Positions 1 through 8,792 of a stretch of DNA of 64,000 bases are shown piece by piece. Under the pieces are notes generated by a model that was not told the DNA's origin, did not search any database, and worked only from the letters and a program-made list of their open reading frames with translations. The stretch lies in NCBI RefSeq assembly GCF_032773895.1, contig NZ_CP120416.1:4969531-5033530 (forward strand), written 5' to 3'. The stretch is from Teredinibacter sp. KSP-S5-2. GTDB taxonomy: Bacteria > Pseudomonadota > Gammaproteobacteria > Pseudomonadales > Cellvibrionaceae. Both the position numbers and the translations under genes were made by a program. Position 1 is the first letter of the stretch; each line of letters begins with the position of its first letter.

Positions 1-86
1 TCGAAAACGGTGAGCATGGTTCCAGTCAAGCATCACCGGTGGCAAGAGCTGTCGCTGATGAGTACTTTAAAAAGGTGCGTAAATAA
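1..86 (+). CDS. mrdA: Penicillin-binding protein 2, C-terminal end only
   Basis: Only the last 27 codons are inside the window (frame starting at base 3, stop TAA at 84-86). The visible residues include HGSSQASPVARAVADEYF, which resembles the extreme C-terminus of the elongasome transpeptidase PBP2. The stop codon overlaps the start codon of rodA by one base (TAATG). That coupling fits the classic mrdA-rodA pair, in which PBP2 supplies the transpeptidase and RodA the glycosyltransferase for side-wall peptidoglycan. The identification rests mostly on the neighbour. Confidence 0.75.
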   Translation, partial: ENGEHGSSQASPVARAVADEYFKKVRK

Positions 87-1237
87 TGTCGGGGCGAGGT
101 CAGGATTTTGTTCGGCAGCTGCCGGATTCAGCGCATCATTTCGGCCGTTCGGTCGGTTTTTTACGACGTATTCATATCGACCCGTTCCTGATGTTGGTGC
201 TCATTGTTTTAACTCTGTTCGGCCTGATGGTGTTGTATTCGGGCAGTGGGCAAGACGAAGCCATGGTTCGTCGCCAGATAGTGTTCTATGTTGTGGGTTA
301 CTCCGTCATGTTTTCCGCGGCGCAACTGGATATGTCCACGCTAAGGCGTTGGGCCCCCTGGTTTTATGCCGTTGGCGTGGTTCTACTGGTGTTGATCTTC
401 GTTGTCGGTGTCGGTGCCAAAGGAGCCAAACGTTGGATCAGCCTCGGGTTCTTCCGCTTTCAACCGTCTGAAATTCTGAAGTTGGCGGTGCCCATCACCG
501 TTGCGGCTTACTTTGCAACGCGTGTTATTCCGCCGAGGCCGAAAAATATTTTTTGGTGCCTGGTGATTATTGGTTTGCCTTCGGTATTAATTTTAAAGCA
601 GCCGGACCTGGGAACTTCAATCCTTATTGCGGCTTCGGGCTTGATAGGTTTATTCCTCGCAGGGATTCGCTGGCGCTATATCTTCGGAAGTTTAATCGCG
701 ATACTCGCCAGCCTCTGGCCTATGTGGCATTTCGTGATGAAGGATTACCAAAAGCGGCGGGTGTTAACCATGCTGGACCCTGAAGCGGATAAACTGGGGG
801 CGGGCTGGAATATTATTCAGTCCAAAACCGCAATCGGTTCCGGCGGGATTTACGGTAAAGGCTGGCTCAATGGTACGCAGTCGCAACTGGACTTTCTCCC
901 CGAAAGTCATACGGATTTTATTATTGCGGTACTGGCCGAAGAATTCGGTTTAATTGGTGTGATGTTTTTGTTAACCATGTATCTGCTCATTGTTGGGCGG
1001 GGGTTGACCATTGCATGGAATGCGCAAAACCTATTTAACCGAATTTTAGCGGGGAGTATAACGCTCACTTTTTTTGTCTATGTCTTTGTTAATATTGGTA
1101 TGGTTACCGGATTATTACCGGTAGTTGGTGTACCTTTACCTTTGGTTAGTCTTGGTGGGACTTCAATTGTGACGTTGTTAACAGGGTTTGGCATACTCAT
1201 GGCCATTGCAACAGAAAAGAAAAAAGTCACCACTTAG
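86..1237 (+). CDS. rodA: Peptidoglycan glycosyltransferase RodA (SEDS family)
   Basis: A 383-residue polytopic membrane protein of the SEDS family, which polymerises lipid II into glycan strands during cell elongation with PBP2. Many hydrophobic segments span the whole length. The SEDS signature FLPESHTDFIIAVLAEEFG lies near residue 270, and the C-terminal block PLPLVSLGGTSIVTLLTGFG near residue 350. Length is usual for RodA (about 370-385). The ATG start overlaps the stop of mrdA. The neighbours mltB, rlpA and dacA form the usual cell-wall cluster, so RodA is preferred over the division paralogue FtsW. Confidence 0.96.
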   Translation: MSGRGQDFVRQLPDSAHHFGRSVGFLRRIHIDPFLMLVLIVLTLFGLMVLYSGSGQDEAMVRRQIVFYVVGYSVMFSAAQLDMSTLRRWAPWFYAVGVVLLVLIFVVGVGAKGAKRWISLGFFRFQPSEILKLAVPITVAAYFATRVIPPRPKNIFWCLVIIGLPSVLILKQPDLGTSILIAASGLIGLFLAGIRWRYIFGSLIAILASLWPMWHFVMKDYQKRRVLTMLDPEADKLGAGWNIIQSKTAIGSGGIYGKGWLNGTQSQLDFLPESHTDFIIAVLAEEFGLIGVMFLLTMYLLIVGRGLTIAWNAQNLFNRILAGSITLTFFVYVFVNIGMVTGLLPVVGVPLPLVSLGGTSIVTLLTGFGILMAIATEKKKVTT

Positions 1238-1279
1238 TACTGTTTTTTCCCGTTTAATGAATTAGGTAAGTATCTATTA

Positions 1280-2287
1280 ATGTTGTATTACCCAGCCTTA
1301 TTTAAGCGCATACAAAATGTAATGACATTTTCTGCTTTGTTGTTGTCGAGTGTTATTGCTCAAGCAGATTACTCCAAACACGAACTGGCCGAACCATTTG
1401 TTGAAAGCATGGTAAAAGAGCATGGCTTTCAGGCGGATTTTGTTCGTTCTGTTTTGGCCAAAGCAGAAAAAAAACAATCTATTCTGGATGCGATTTCTCG
1501 CCCGGCGGAAAAAACCAAAGAGTGGAAAGATTACCGAAAAATATTTTTGGATAATCAGCGTATTAACCAAGGCGTAAAATTCTGGAAAGAAAACGCGCAA
1601 GCAATTGATAAAGCCGCGCAAGAGTATGGTGTCAGCCCGGAAATTATCGTTTCTATTATTGGTGTGGAAACACGCTATGGTCGCCTGGCGGGGCGATATC
1701 GAGTGGTTGATGCATTATCAACCCTGGCATTTGATTACCCCAAAAGATCGGCATTTTTCACTAAAGAGCTAAAGAACTTTTTCATCCTTATTAAAGAGCA
1801 AGAGCTTGACCCTACCAGCTTGTATGGTTCATACGCTGGTGCAATGGGATATGGCCAGTTTATGCCGAGTAGTTTTCTTGCCTACGCGGTCGACTTTGAT
1901 GGCGATAATAAGAAAGATATCTGGCAGAACCCAACCGATGCCATTGGCAGTGTTGCCAACTACTTCAAGCGGCACGGGTGGCAGCCGGAAGGTCCCGTTG
2001 CTACGCGTGTGAGAGTGACAGACAACTATGATCAAAAGTTGGTAAACCAGGGTGGTCGCCCAAGTTTAACCATAGTGGAAGCCAAGTCCTTGGGGTTTAC
2101 TCCGGTGGTTAAAGGTTTGGATACTTCGTTAGCCGTAATGCCTCTGCGCTACCAAGGCGTTCACGGTACTGAATTTTGGTTAGGTTTTGATAACTTCTAC
2201 GTTATTACCCGATACAACCGCAGCCGTTTATATGCCATGGCCGTCTGGCAACTGGCAGAAGAAATTAAAGAAAAATATATACAGTAA
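1280..2287 (+). CDS. mltB: Membrane-bound/periplasmic lytic murein transglycosylase B
   Basis: A 335-residue lytic transglycosylase of the MltB family, which cleaves the MurNAc-GlcNAc bond to form 1,6-anhydro muropeptides in the periplasm. The N-terminus is a signal peptide ending near AQA-DYS. It has no lipobox cysteine, so this form is probably released rather than lipid-anchored. The catalytic glutamate lies in GVETRYGRLAG (about residue 130). The family block GAMGYGQFMPSSFLAYA and the region with DFDGDNKKDIW follow. An internal ATG at 1322 would still leave a signal peptide, so the start is not certain. It sits 42 bp after rodA and 19 bp before rlpA. Confidence 0.93.
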   Translation: MLYYPALFKRIQNVMTFSALLLSSVIAQADYSKHELAEPFVESMVKEHGFQADFVRSVLAKAEKKQSILDAISRPAEKTKEWKDYRKIFLDNQRINQGVKFWKENAQAIDKAAQEYGVSPEIIVSIIGVETRYGRLAGRYRVVDALSTLAFDYPKRSAFFTKELKNFFILIKEQELDPTSLYGSYAGAMGYGQFMPSSFLAYAVDFDGDNKKDIWQNPTDAIGSVANYFKRHGWQPEGPVATRVRVTDNYDQKLVNQGGRPSLTIVEAKSLGFTPVVKGLDTSLAVMPLRYQGVHGTEFWLGFDNFYVITRYNRSRLYAMAVWQLAEEIKEKYIQ

Positions 2288-2306
2288 TTTGAGGTAACTT
2301 GTTGCT

Positions 2307-3176
2307 ATGACGCTTGAGGTACAGCGCCTTAGGGTATGGTTTGTTGTGGGAAGTTTACTTTTGTTTGTGAGCGCTTGCTCTCAGCGAAAGTCCGATTTAT
2401 ATGCGCCCCATATCAAAGATAGTGGGCCAGGAAAGCATGTGGATGTGTCCTCGATTCCTGAGCCAACTCCACGTCATGAGCCCAGAACCATCGCGGGAAA
2501 CAAATCGCCCTACAAAATTTTGGGCAAGACTTACCACATAATGACCTCGCCGGAAGGCTACTCCGAAACGGGGGTGGCGTCTTGGTATGGTAAGAAGTTT
2601 CATGGCCGGAAGACCTCCAATGGCGAACTCTATGACATGTTCGCCATGACTGCAGCCCACAAAACTCTGCCAATTCCCAGCTATGTTCGCGTGACCAATA
2701 CCGCGAACCAAAAGAGCGTGATTGTCCGGGTCAACGATCGGGGGCCATTTCACGGTGGCCGTATTATCGATTTAAGCTATGCAGCCGCGAGAAAGCTCGG
2801 CTACGCCAATATGGGCACCGCCACCGTCAAGGTGGAATACATCGATCCTTCAACCGTCACAGCACAACCGGTGCCGCAAACTACAGCACCAGCATCGACG
2901 ATTAAAACCGCACATAGTGCTGCGGGCTATGCAATTCCGAAAAACACCTACTTACAGGTTGGGGCATTTAAAGATGCGCAAACAGCGACTGGTTTGCAGC
3001 AACGTTTGTCCGGGATGACACAGTACCCGGTTAATGTGTATCAAAGTGAGGGGAAAAGTGGCTGGTTTCGGGTTCGAGTTGGCCCGTTGCGGGACAATTT
3101 TGATTTAATGCAGCTCCGGCAAGCAATTATTGACGCGGCTTTACCGGAACCACATGTGGTCTATTTATCGGAATAG
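2307..3176 (+). CDS. rlpA: Septal ring lytic transglycosylase RlpA (lipoprotein)
   Basis: A 289-residue lipoprotein with lipobox LFVSAC near residue 23. A double-psi beta-barrel RlpA domain covers about residues 85-180 (GVASWYGKKFHGRKTSNGE, VRVNDRGPFHGGRIIDLS). A C-terminal SPOR domain covers about residues 210-287 (YLQVGAFKDAQTA, WFRVRVGPLRD) and should bind denuded glycan at the septum. RlpA of Pseudomonas cleaves naked glycan strands. The proline/threonine-rich stretch between the domains is a linker. It follows mltB in the same direction and is probably co-transcribed. Confidence 0.94.
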   Translation: MTLEVQRLRVWFVVGSLLLFVSACSQRKSDLYAPHIKDSGPGKHVDVSSIPEPTPRHEPRTIAGNKSPYKILGKTYHIMTSPEGYSETGVASWYGKKFHGRKTSNGELYDMFAMTAAHKTLPIPSYVRVTNTANQKSVIVRVNDRGPFHGGRIIDLSYAAARKLGYANMGTATVKVEYIDPSTVTAQPVPQTTAPASTIKTAHSAAGYAIPKNTYLQVGAFKDAQTATGLQQRLSGMTQYPVNVYQSEGKSGWFRVRVGPLRDNFDLMQLRQAIIDAALPEPHVVYLSE

Positions 3177-3377
3177 CGGAGCGATAGGCTAATGTGTTGT
3201 AAAACTGGTACAATTCGAGCCTTGTTTTTGCAACTTCTGCATCATCATTCAATCTATTACCTTTACGGCTTGTGAATTGTGCCGGTGTTTAGGTTCTACG
3301 CATAACGGTTCGTTTCGTAGTAGCCACTCAAAAAACCAATTATTCATGAAATGCATCATTGGGGATCTAAGTTAGAT

Positions 3378-4589
3378 ATGCTTTTTACTATCCAAAGGTT
3401 ATTTGTTGTATTCAGCCTCGTATTGACCGTCATTACTGCGTCTTATGCTCAGGCTCGCACGGTTATCATTCCTGCGCCTCCTGAATTATCCGCCAGAGCT
3501 TACCTTCTTGTTGATGCAAAAACCGGCAAAGTCATAGTGGAGCATAATGCTGACGAGCAGTTGCCGCCGGCCAGTTTGACCAAAATGATGACCAGCTACA
3601 TTGTGTCTGAGGAGATTGCTGCAGGGCGATTATCTGACCTCGATTTGGTTAGAATTAGCGACGATGCCTGGCGACGAGGTGGTGCCGCAAGCGGTAGCTC
3701 GACCATGTTCCTTAATCCTCGTACAGAAGTACCTGTCATCGATTTGTTGCGTGGAGTGATTATCCAGTCTGGAAACGACGCCTCTATTGCTTTGGCTCAG
3801 CACATCGCTGGCAGTGAAGAAGCCTTCGCCGATATCATGAACCAGCAGGCTGCATTCCTGGGTATGAAAAACTCCCATTTCGTCAATGCCACAGGTTGGC
3901 CGGCGGAAGGGCATATCACAACAGCGAAGGATCTTTCCATCCTTGCTACTGCGGTCATTAACGATCATCCAGAGCACTATTCCATCTACTCGGAAAAATA
4001 CTTCAAATATAACGGCATCAATCAGCCCAACCGAAACAAGCTGCTATTTACCAACAAATATGTCGATGGTTTAAAAACCGGTCATACCAACGAAGCCGGT
4101 TTCTGTCTGGTGGCTTCCGCCAAGCAGGATGATATGCGTTTGGTTTCTGTTGTTATGGGAACCAACTCAGAAAAAGTTCGGGCGGCTGAATCTCAGCGCC
4201 TTCTGGCATACGGTTTCCGTTATTACGAAACTCATCAGCTATATGGTTCAGACGATACCGTGGATACAGTTAAAGTCTGGGCTGGCACGCAAGACCAACT
4301 GGCGTTGGGCGTAAAGAAACCGTTGGTCATGACTATTCCCAAGGGCAGCTACAAAAGCCTGGACGCCAAAACCCATGTAGATTCCGTTATCAAGGCTCCA
4401 ATTACCGAAGGGCAAGTACTGGGTAAATTGGTCGTTTCTCTGGATGACGAAGTGATTGCACAAAGCGATTTAGTTGCTATGAACGGCGTCACTGAGGCAG
4501 GAATCTTTTCCCGGCTGATTGATAATATTGTGTTGATGTTCCAAGGCTCCGGCAGCAGTGAAGCCGAAGCTGAGCCCGAGAGTGAGTAA
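3378..4589 (+). CDS. dacA: D-alanyl-D-alanine carboxypeptidase (PBP5/6 family)
   Basis: A serine DD-carboxypeptidase that trims the terminal D-Ala from peptidoglycan stem peptides. All active-site motifs are present: SLTK in LPPASLTKMMTSY, SGN in IIQSGNDASIALAQH, and KTG in DGLKTGHTNEAGFC. After the catalytic domain comes the PBP5 beta-sandwich domain and then a C-terminal amphipathic helix (GIFSRLIDNIVLMFQ) that anchors such enzymes to the outer face of the inner membrane. I chose ATG 3378 because it gives a compact signal peptide (MLFTIQRLFVVFSL...SYAQA). An in-frame ATG at 3351 would add nine polar residues. The tail is rich in Glu. Confidence 0.94.
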   Translation: MLFTIQRLFVVFSLVLTVITASYAQARTVIIPAPPELSARAYLLVDAKTGKVIVEHNADEQLPPASLTKMMTSYIVSEEIAAGRLSDLDLVRISDDAWRRGGAASGSSTMFLNPRTEVPVIDLLRGVIIQSGNDASIALAQHIAGSEEAFADIMNQQAAFLGMKNSHFVNATGWPAEGHITTAKDLSILATAVINDHPEHYSIYSEKYFKYNGINQPNRNKLLFTNKYVDGLKTGHTNEAGFCLVASAKQDDMRLVSVVMGTNSEKVRAAESQRLLAYGFRYYETHQLYGSDDTVDTVKVWAGTQDQLALGVKKPLVMTIPKGSYKSLDAKTHVDSVIKAPITEGQVLGKLVVSLDDEVIAQSDLVAMNGVTEAGIFSRLIDNIVLMFQGSGSSEAEAEPESE

Positions 4590-4592
4590 GAG

Positions 4593-4874
4593 GTGAGGGT
4601 GAATACGCAACAAGAACCACCAAAAATTGAATTCCCCTGTGAGGATTACCCGATCAAAATCATGGGGGATGCCGGCAGCCACTACTATGAATTTGCCATA
4701 GAAGTGGTCGAGCAGTACGCACCACAATTCGATCGTTCGAAAATCAGCGTGCGTGAAAGTCGTAACGGTACCTTCCAGTCCATCACAGTGTTTATTACTG
4801 CAACTGGTGTGGAACAGCTTAAGGGCTTGCACACCAGCTTGCGTGAAAACCCGAAAACCAAAATGGTGCTTTAA
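4593..4874 (+). CDS. ybeD: DUF493 family protein YbeD
   Basis: A 93-residue protein of the YbeD/DUF493 family, a small alpha/beta protein nearly always found between dacA and lipB in gammaproteobacteria. Visible family features are the FPCEDYPIKIMGDAG segment and the SITVFITATGVEQL segment. Its biochemical role is unresolved; the fold resembles ACT-like regulatory domains. It starts with GTG three bases after the dacA stop; a second GTG at 4599 is also possible. Translational coupling with dacA and lipB is likely. Confidence 0.9.
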   Translation: MRVNTQQEPPKIEFPCEDYPIKIMGDAGSHYYEFAIEVVEQYAPQFDRSKISVRESRNGTFQSITVFITATGVEQLKGLHTSLRENPKTKMVL

Positions 4875-4880
4875 ACCTGA

Positions 4881-5549
4881 ATGACTGAGAACCGTTTAGA
4901 GCCGGCGAAGGCATTAATCGTGAGCTATCTCGGTGAGCAGGAGTACCAAGTAGTCTGGCAAAAGATGCAGGACTATACCAACCAAAGGAATGCCGATACT
5001 CCCGATGTGTTATGGCTTGTTGAGCACCCTGCTGTGTACACTCAGGGCCAGGCGGGAAAACCGGAACACCTGATACACGCTAATGAAATACCTGTGGTGA
5101 AAACCGATCGTGGTGGGCAGATAACCTATCACGGTCCGGGTCAATTGGTGGCATACCCCCTGCTGGATCTCAAGCGGTTAGGCATAGGTGTGCGCGACTT
5201 AGTCACGCTTATCGAAAATAGCGTTATCGACTTACTAAAAGAATATGGCATAACGTCGGTGGCAAAGCCGGACGCTCCAGGGGTTTACGTTGACGGCAAA
5301 AAAATAGCTTCGCTCGGTTTGCGAGTTCGACGTGGATGCAGTTTTCACGGAGTGGCCATCAATGTGGATATGGATCTCAGTCCTTTTCGGGGGATTAACC
5401 CATGTGGTTACGCCGGACTGGAAATGACGGATATTAGGCGGGAGATACCAGAAGGGGTTTCCGTTCCTGCTTACGATGAAATTAAGGCAAAGTATTCGCA
5501 GGTGTTAGCAAATTTACTGAAATTGACATTGGATAATGAGGGATTATAA
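4881..5549 (+). CDS. lipB: Octanoyl-[acyl-carrier-protein]:protein octanoyltransferase
   Basis: A 222-residue LipB, which moves the octanoyl group from acyl carrier protein to lipoyl domains of 2-oxoacid dehydrogenases and GcvH. Signature segments are [20 protein letters not shown], the lysine-bearing [13 protein letters not shown], and the catalytic cysteine in [15 protein letters not shown]. Length matches the family. It lies six bases after ybeD, and lipA, which inserts the sulphur atoms, lies downstream after one intervening gene. Confidence 0.96.
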   Translation: MTENRLEPAKALIVSYLGEQEYQVVWQKMQDYTNQRNADTPDVLWLVEHPAVYTQGQAGKPEHLIHANEIPVVKTDRGGQITYHGPGQLVAYPLLDLKRLGIGVRDLVTLIENSVIDLLKEYGITSVAKPDAPGVYVDGKKIASLGLRVRRGCSFHGVAINVDMDLSPFRGINPCGYAGLEMTDIRREIPEGVSVPAYDEIKAKYSQVLANLLKLTLDNEGL

Positions 5550-6272
5550 ATGGAAAAAAGATTTGCCCAGTTTAAGCCGTATGGCTTTATTTCGCTTTTA
5601 ACCGTGGCTTTCTTGATAAGCGGATGTAATACCGTTTCTATTAAAGATGATAATGCAAGCAACTATTCGGTTTCCGTTGATAAAGAAATTGTAAACCGTT
5701 TGTATGTTCGAAGTTTTGTGCAAAAGACAAAAGCAGAAGGCAGCGATTCGTCGGAAAACTACTACAAGATGGAAAATGGTGAGTGGGTAGCTAAACCACT
5801 GGATATGGAGATTGATATCTCCATTATTGGCGCGAGCCTCTTTTATAAAGCTCTGGATAAAAAACATATTAAAGCTGAGGCTGAGCTAGGTGTTACCTAT
5901 GCAGATGTAAATGCAAAAGTGCAAGGTAATAAAATAAAAAATAAAAATGACGAATTAGAGTTTTACCCGAGATTTCGTTTGATAACACCTTTCTCTGAAA
6001 GTATAAGTCTTGATGCCTATATTGCAGGTTTGCGTCAGTTTAGAGGCTTCGAATGGGGAACAACAATTGGATATCGACCAATAAAAGAGCTTGAATTTCG
6101 CTTGGGGTATTTTGATCAGGATCTTCAATTTGATACTGAGCTATATGAGCATAGATTTACCTACAGTGGGTGGGGTATGACATCCACGCCCTCATCTAGT
6201 TATGAAATAGTCGACACTGAAGTAAACCTGGATTTTTCCGGGGTCCGGTTGGAAGCTATGTTGCATTTTTGA
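5550..6272 (+). CDS. Uncharacterised outer-membrane-type lipoprotein between lipB and lipA
   Basis: I do not recognise this 240-residue protein. It starts directly at the base after the lipB stop, so it is almost certainly translated from the same message. It has a signal peptide with lipobox FLISGC (Cys about 26). The rest is made of alternating polar/aromatic stretches (LEFYPRFRLITPF, LEFRLGYFDQDLQFD, VNLDFSGVRLEAMLHF) ending in phenylalanine, as in small outer-membrane beta-barrels. A barrel fold is an inference from that pattern. lipB and lipA are normally adjacent or separated by known genes, so this is an insertion in the operon. Its codon use is more AT-rich than its neighbours. Confidence 0.75.
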   Translation: MEKRFAQFKPYGFISLLTVAFLISGCNTVSIKDDNASNYSVSVDKEIVNRLYVRSFVQKTKAEGSDSSENYYKMENGEWVAKPLDMEIDISIIGASLFYKALDKKHIKAEAELGVTYADVNAKVQGNKIKNKNDELEFYPRFRLITPFSESISLDAYIAGLRQFRGFEWGTTIGYRPIKELEFRLGYFDQDLQFDTELYEHRFTYSGWGMTSTPSSSYEIVDTEVNLDFSGVRLEAMLHF

Positions 6273-6336
6273 TGGTGTAATTTGAACCTATTGCACCAAT
6301 TGCCTTGGGAATAGGTTTTGATAGAGAAAAGAATTT

Positions 6337-7311
6337 ATGAATAAAGATATTCCGGTTAAACGTACACGACGCATCAAACAAGGCGAAAAACTGCGGGATG
6401 CGGATAAAGTGGAGCGTATTCCCGTTAAAGTAATTAACTCCGACGAAATGTTGCGTAAGCCGGATTGGATTCGCATTCGCGTGAGTTCATCTCCAGAAGT
6501 AGAGCGAATAAAAAAATTACTACGCAAAAATTCGTTATCGACGGTATGCGAAGAAGCCAACTGTCCTAACCTGGGTGAGTGCTTTGGCGGTGGTACTGCA
6601 ACGTTTATGATCATGGGTGATATTTGTACCCGCCGTTGTCCGTTCTGTGATGTTGGCCACGGCAAGCCCAACCCTCTCGATCCAGAAGAACCGAAAAATC
6701 TCGCTGAAGCCATTGCAGAAATGCAATTGAAATATGTGGTGATTACCTCGGTAGACCGGGATGATTTACGTGATGGTGGTGCGCAACATTTTGCTGATTG
6801 TATTCGCGAATCAAAAGCTCTGTTGCCGAGCTTGCAGGTTGAAATTCTTGTTCCCGATTTTCGGGGCAGAATGGATGTGGCATTGGATATTCTGCAACAA
6901 ACTCCGCCGGATGTATTTAACCACAACCTAGAAACCGTGCCACGTTTGTATCGCCAGGCTCGACCCGGAGCAAACTACAAATGGTCACTGGATTTATTAA
7001 AGCAATATAAAGCGAGAAAGCCGGAAGTGTTGACGAAATCCGGTTTAATGGTTGGTCTGGGTGAAACGAAAGAAGAAATTATTGAAGTATTAAAAGAAAT
7101 GCGTGAGCACGATATTGACATGCTTACCATTGGTCAGTACTTGCAACCTTCAAGGGACCACCTGCCTGTTGACCGTTATGTTACACCGGAAGAATTTGAT
7201 GAGTATACCGCCGTTGCCAAAGAGCTTGGTTTTACTCATGCAGCCTGCGGCCCTTTAGTGCGCTCGTCTTATCATGCAGATAAGCAAGCTCATGGTGAAG
7301 TGGTTAAATAG
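6337..7311 (+). CDS. lipA: Lipoyl synthase
   Basis: A 324-residue radical SAM enzyme that inserts two sulphur atoms into protein-bound octanoyl groups. The auxiliary 4Fe-4S cluster cysteines lie in [13 protein letters not shown], and the radical SAM CxxxCxxC motif is CTRRCPFC. The conserved TGKN-like region appears as [20 protein letters not shown] sequence ([15 protein letters not shown]), and the C-terminal serine block is [11 protein letters not shown]. Length is normal. It shares the operon with lipB. Confidence 0.97.
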   Translation: MNKDIPVKRTRRIKQGEKLRDADKVERIPVKVINSDEMLRKPDWIRIRVSSSPEVERIKKLLRKNSLSTVCEEANCPNLGECFGGGTATFMIMGDICTRRCPFCDVGHGKPNPLDPEEPKNLAEAIAEMQLKYVVITSVDRDDLRDGGAQHFADCIRESKALLPSLQVEILVPDFRGRMDVALDILQQTPPDVFNHNLETVPRLYRQARPGANYKWSLDLLKQYKARKPEVLTKSGLMVGLGETKEEIIEVLKEMREHDIDMLTIGQYLQPSRDHLPVDRYVTPEEFDEYTAVAKELGFTHAACGPLVRSSYHADKQAHGEVVK

Positions 7312-7322
7312 GCAGCCCCATA

Positions 7323-7826
7323 TTGTCCAGTATCGTCATCGAGAACCTGAGCTTACACCCTGAATGGGTGGAGCTCATTGCCCAATGGCAATATGGCGAA
7401 TGGACCCATTCGGGAGTCGCTCAAGCCAATGTCTCGGGTGATGAGGTCAGCCAGATTAGTGTAAAAAGCTGCACTGAAAAATTTCGTCAGCACCTAGGCT
7501 TTGAAAGCATACCGTCGACCTTTGTTGCTATTATTGACGAGCAACCGGTCGGCAGTATTAGTCTTGTCCGTTATCAAACCGCTAAAAAAAATGACATTGT
7601 TCTTACCAACTTTTTTGTCTTGGGTGCGTATCGAGGCAAAGGTATCGGGCGTCAACTGGAAAGCTTTGCCTGTCGCTATGCAGGGGAAAATCAAATTGGT
7701 GTGTTAACGCTGTATGCCCAAAACCTTGGGGGCTTGTATCGTCATTTGGGTTGGGCAGAAAAGGGTGTAGTGGAAATCGGATGTTTGCCTTTTTCAGTGT
7801 TCACAAAAAATATCCATTCTCTGTAG
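7323..7826 (+). CDS. GNAT family N-acetyltransferase
   Basis: A 167-residue single-domain acetyltransferase. The acetyl-CoA pyrophosphate-binding loop is GAYRGKGIGRQLESFA (R/Q-x-x-G-x-G/A form), preceded by the beta-4 strand NDIVLTNFFVLG. The aromatic end LYRHLGWAEKG is also typical. The substrate is not predictable. It starts with TTG 11 bases after lipA; no ATG is available in a sensible place, so a weak start is likely. It may be co-transcribed with lipA. Confidence 0.8.
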   Translation: MSSIVIENLSLHPEWVELIAQWQYGEWTHSGVAQANVSGDEVSQISVKSCTEKFRQHLGFESIPSTFVAIIDEQPVGSISLVRYQTAKKNDIVLTNFFVLGAYRGKGIGRQLESFACRYAGENQIGVLTLYAQNLGGLYRHLGWAEKGVVEIGCLPFSVFTKNIHSL

Positions 7827-7935
7827 TCTATTTCTTCTGTTTTATCCTGATCATCCATCGTTTTTAAACATAATAACTATATTGTCTACACTTAATTCAC
7901 AGTGAATATCCCCGATATGGAAAAGAGCTCAAAAA

Positions 7936-8700
7936 ATGTGGAATAGTGCCAAGTTAAAAAAGATCGGTTTGTTTTTGACATTTTTCTGCCAAAGTTCAGT
8001 AATTTTTGCTGTTGAGCAACTTAAAATCGCATCTATTGATTGGTGCCCTCAGCTTTGTTCAAGTGGCGAGCAAGAAGGCTATGTAAAGGACATTGTTAAG
8101 CTTATTTTTAAAGACTCTCCTTACCAAGTTCAAATTACCGACTATCCCTGGTCTCGATCCATTCTTCTGGTGCGTAATGGCGATGCTCATGCCTTGCTTT
8201 CACCTGCGAAAGCGGAAGCACCGAGTTTGTTATATCCGCAACATGAAGTCGGTACGCAGCGAATGTGTTTTTTTACACATGGTCGATCATCCTGGCAATA
8301 TACCGGTGTATCTTCGTTAAATAATCAGCAAATTGGAATCGCGACAGACACTTCTGTGGAAGAACTAAACGCCTTTATTGCAAACAACAAAAGGCAATTC
8401 CAGTTTATGCCTTATACCGGAACCTATGTGCAAAAAAGTGTAAGGAAGCTTATCCAGGGGCGTATGGATGCCTTTCTTTTTACCCGTAATACTACACTGT
8501 ACGAACTCTCTAAATTAAAAGCTCAAGACCAGATTCGTGAAGCCGGTTGTGTTTCCGAGGCAAACATCTATATGGCGTTTTCTCCGGATAACAAACAGCG
8601 GGAAAAGATTGAAAAGATGATGGTGTTTTTTGATTTGAAAATGCGCGAACTAAAAGCGCGGGGAGAGATTGAAAAAATAATGCAAAACTATGGGCTTTAG
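7936..8700 (+). CDS. Periplasmic transporter substrate-binding protein (family 3 type)
   Basis: A 254-residue secreted protein with a clear signal peptide (LKKIGLFLTFFCQSSVIFA). The remainder follows the bacterial extracellular solute-binding protein family 3 layout: IASIDWCPQLCSSGEQEGYVKDIV at the first lobe, DALLSPAKAEAP-like middle, and IGIATDTSVEELN for the second lobe. No permease or ATPase gene is adjacent. Such orphan proteins occur in multiple copies in marine gammaproteobacteria, and the ligand is unknown. The cysteine pair in WCPQLCSS is unusual. Confidence 0.75.
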   Translation: MWNSAKLKKIGLFLTFFCQSSVIFAVEQLKIASIDWCPQLCSSGEQEGYVKDIVKLIFKDSPYQVQITDYPWSRSILLVRNGDAHALLSPAKAEAPSLLYPQHEVGTQRMCFFTHGRSSWQYTGVSSLNNQQIGIATDTSVEELNAFIANNKRQFQFMPYTGTYVQKSVRKLIQGRMDAFLFTRNTTLYELSKLKAQDQIREAGCVSEANIYMAFSPDNKQREKIEKMMVFFDLKMRELKARGEIEKIMQNYGL

Positions 8701-8762
8701 GTTTTTAAAACAGGTTGTTTGATGTTATCCCTATCATTTGGAAAACGTGCCCTGCTAACATC

Positions 8763-8792
8763 AAAAGGGCCTTAACAAATAGGCCCTTTTTC
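8763..8792. terminator. Bidirectional intrinsic terminator
   Basis: An inverted repeat AAAGGGCCT...AGGCCCTTTTT with a short AT-rich loop lies between the convergent solute-binding protein gene and pip. It has A-runs on one side and T-runs on the other, so it can serve both strands. It overlaps the last codons of pip. Confidence 0.75.
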
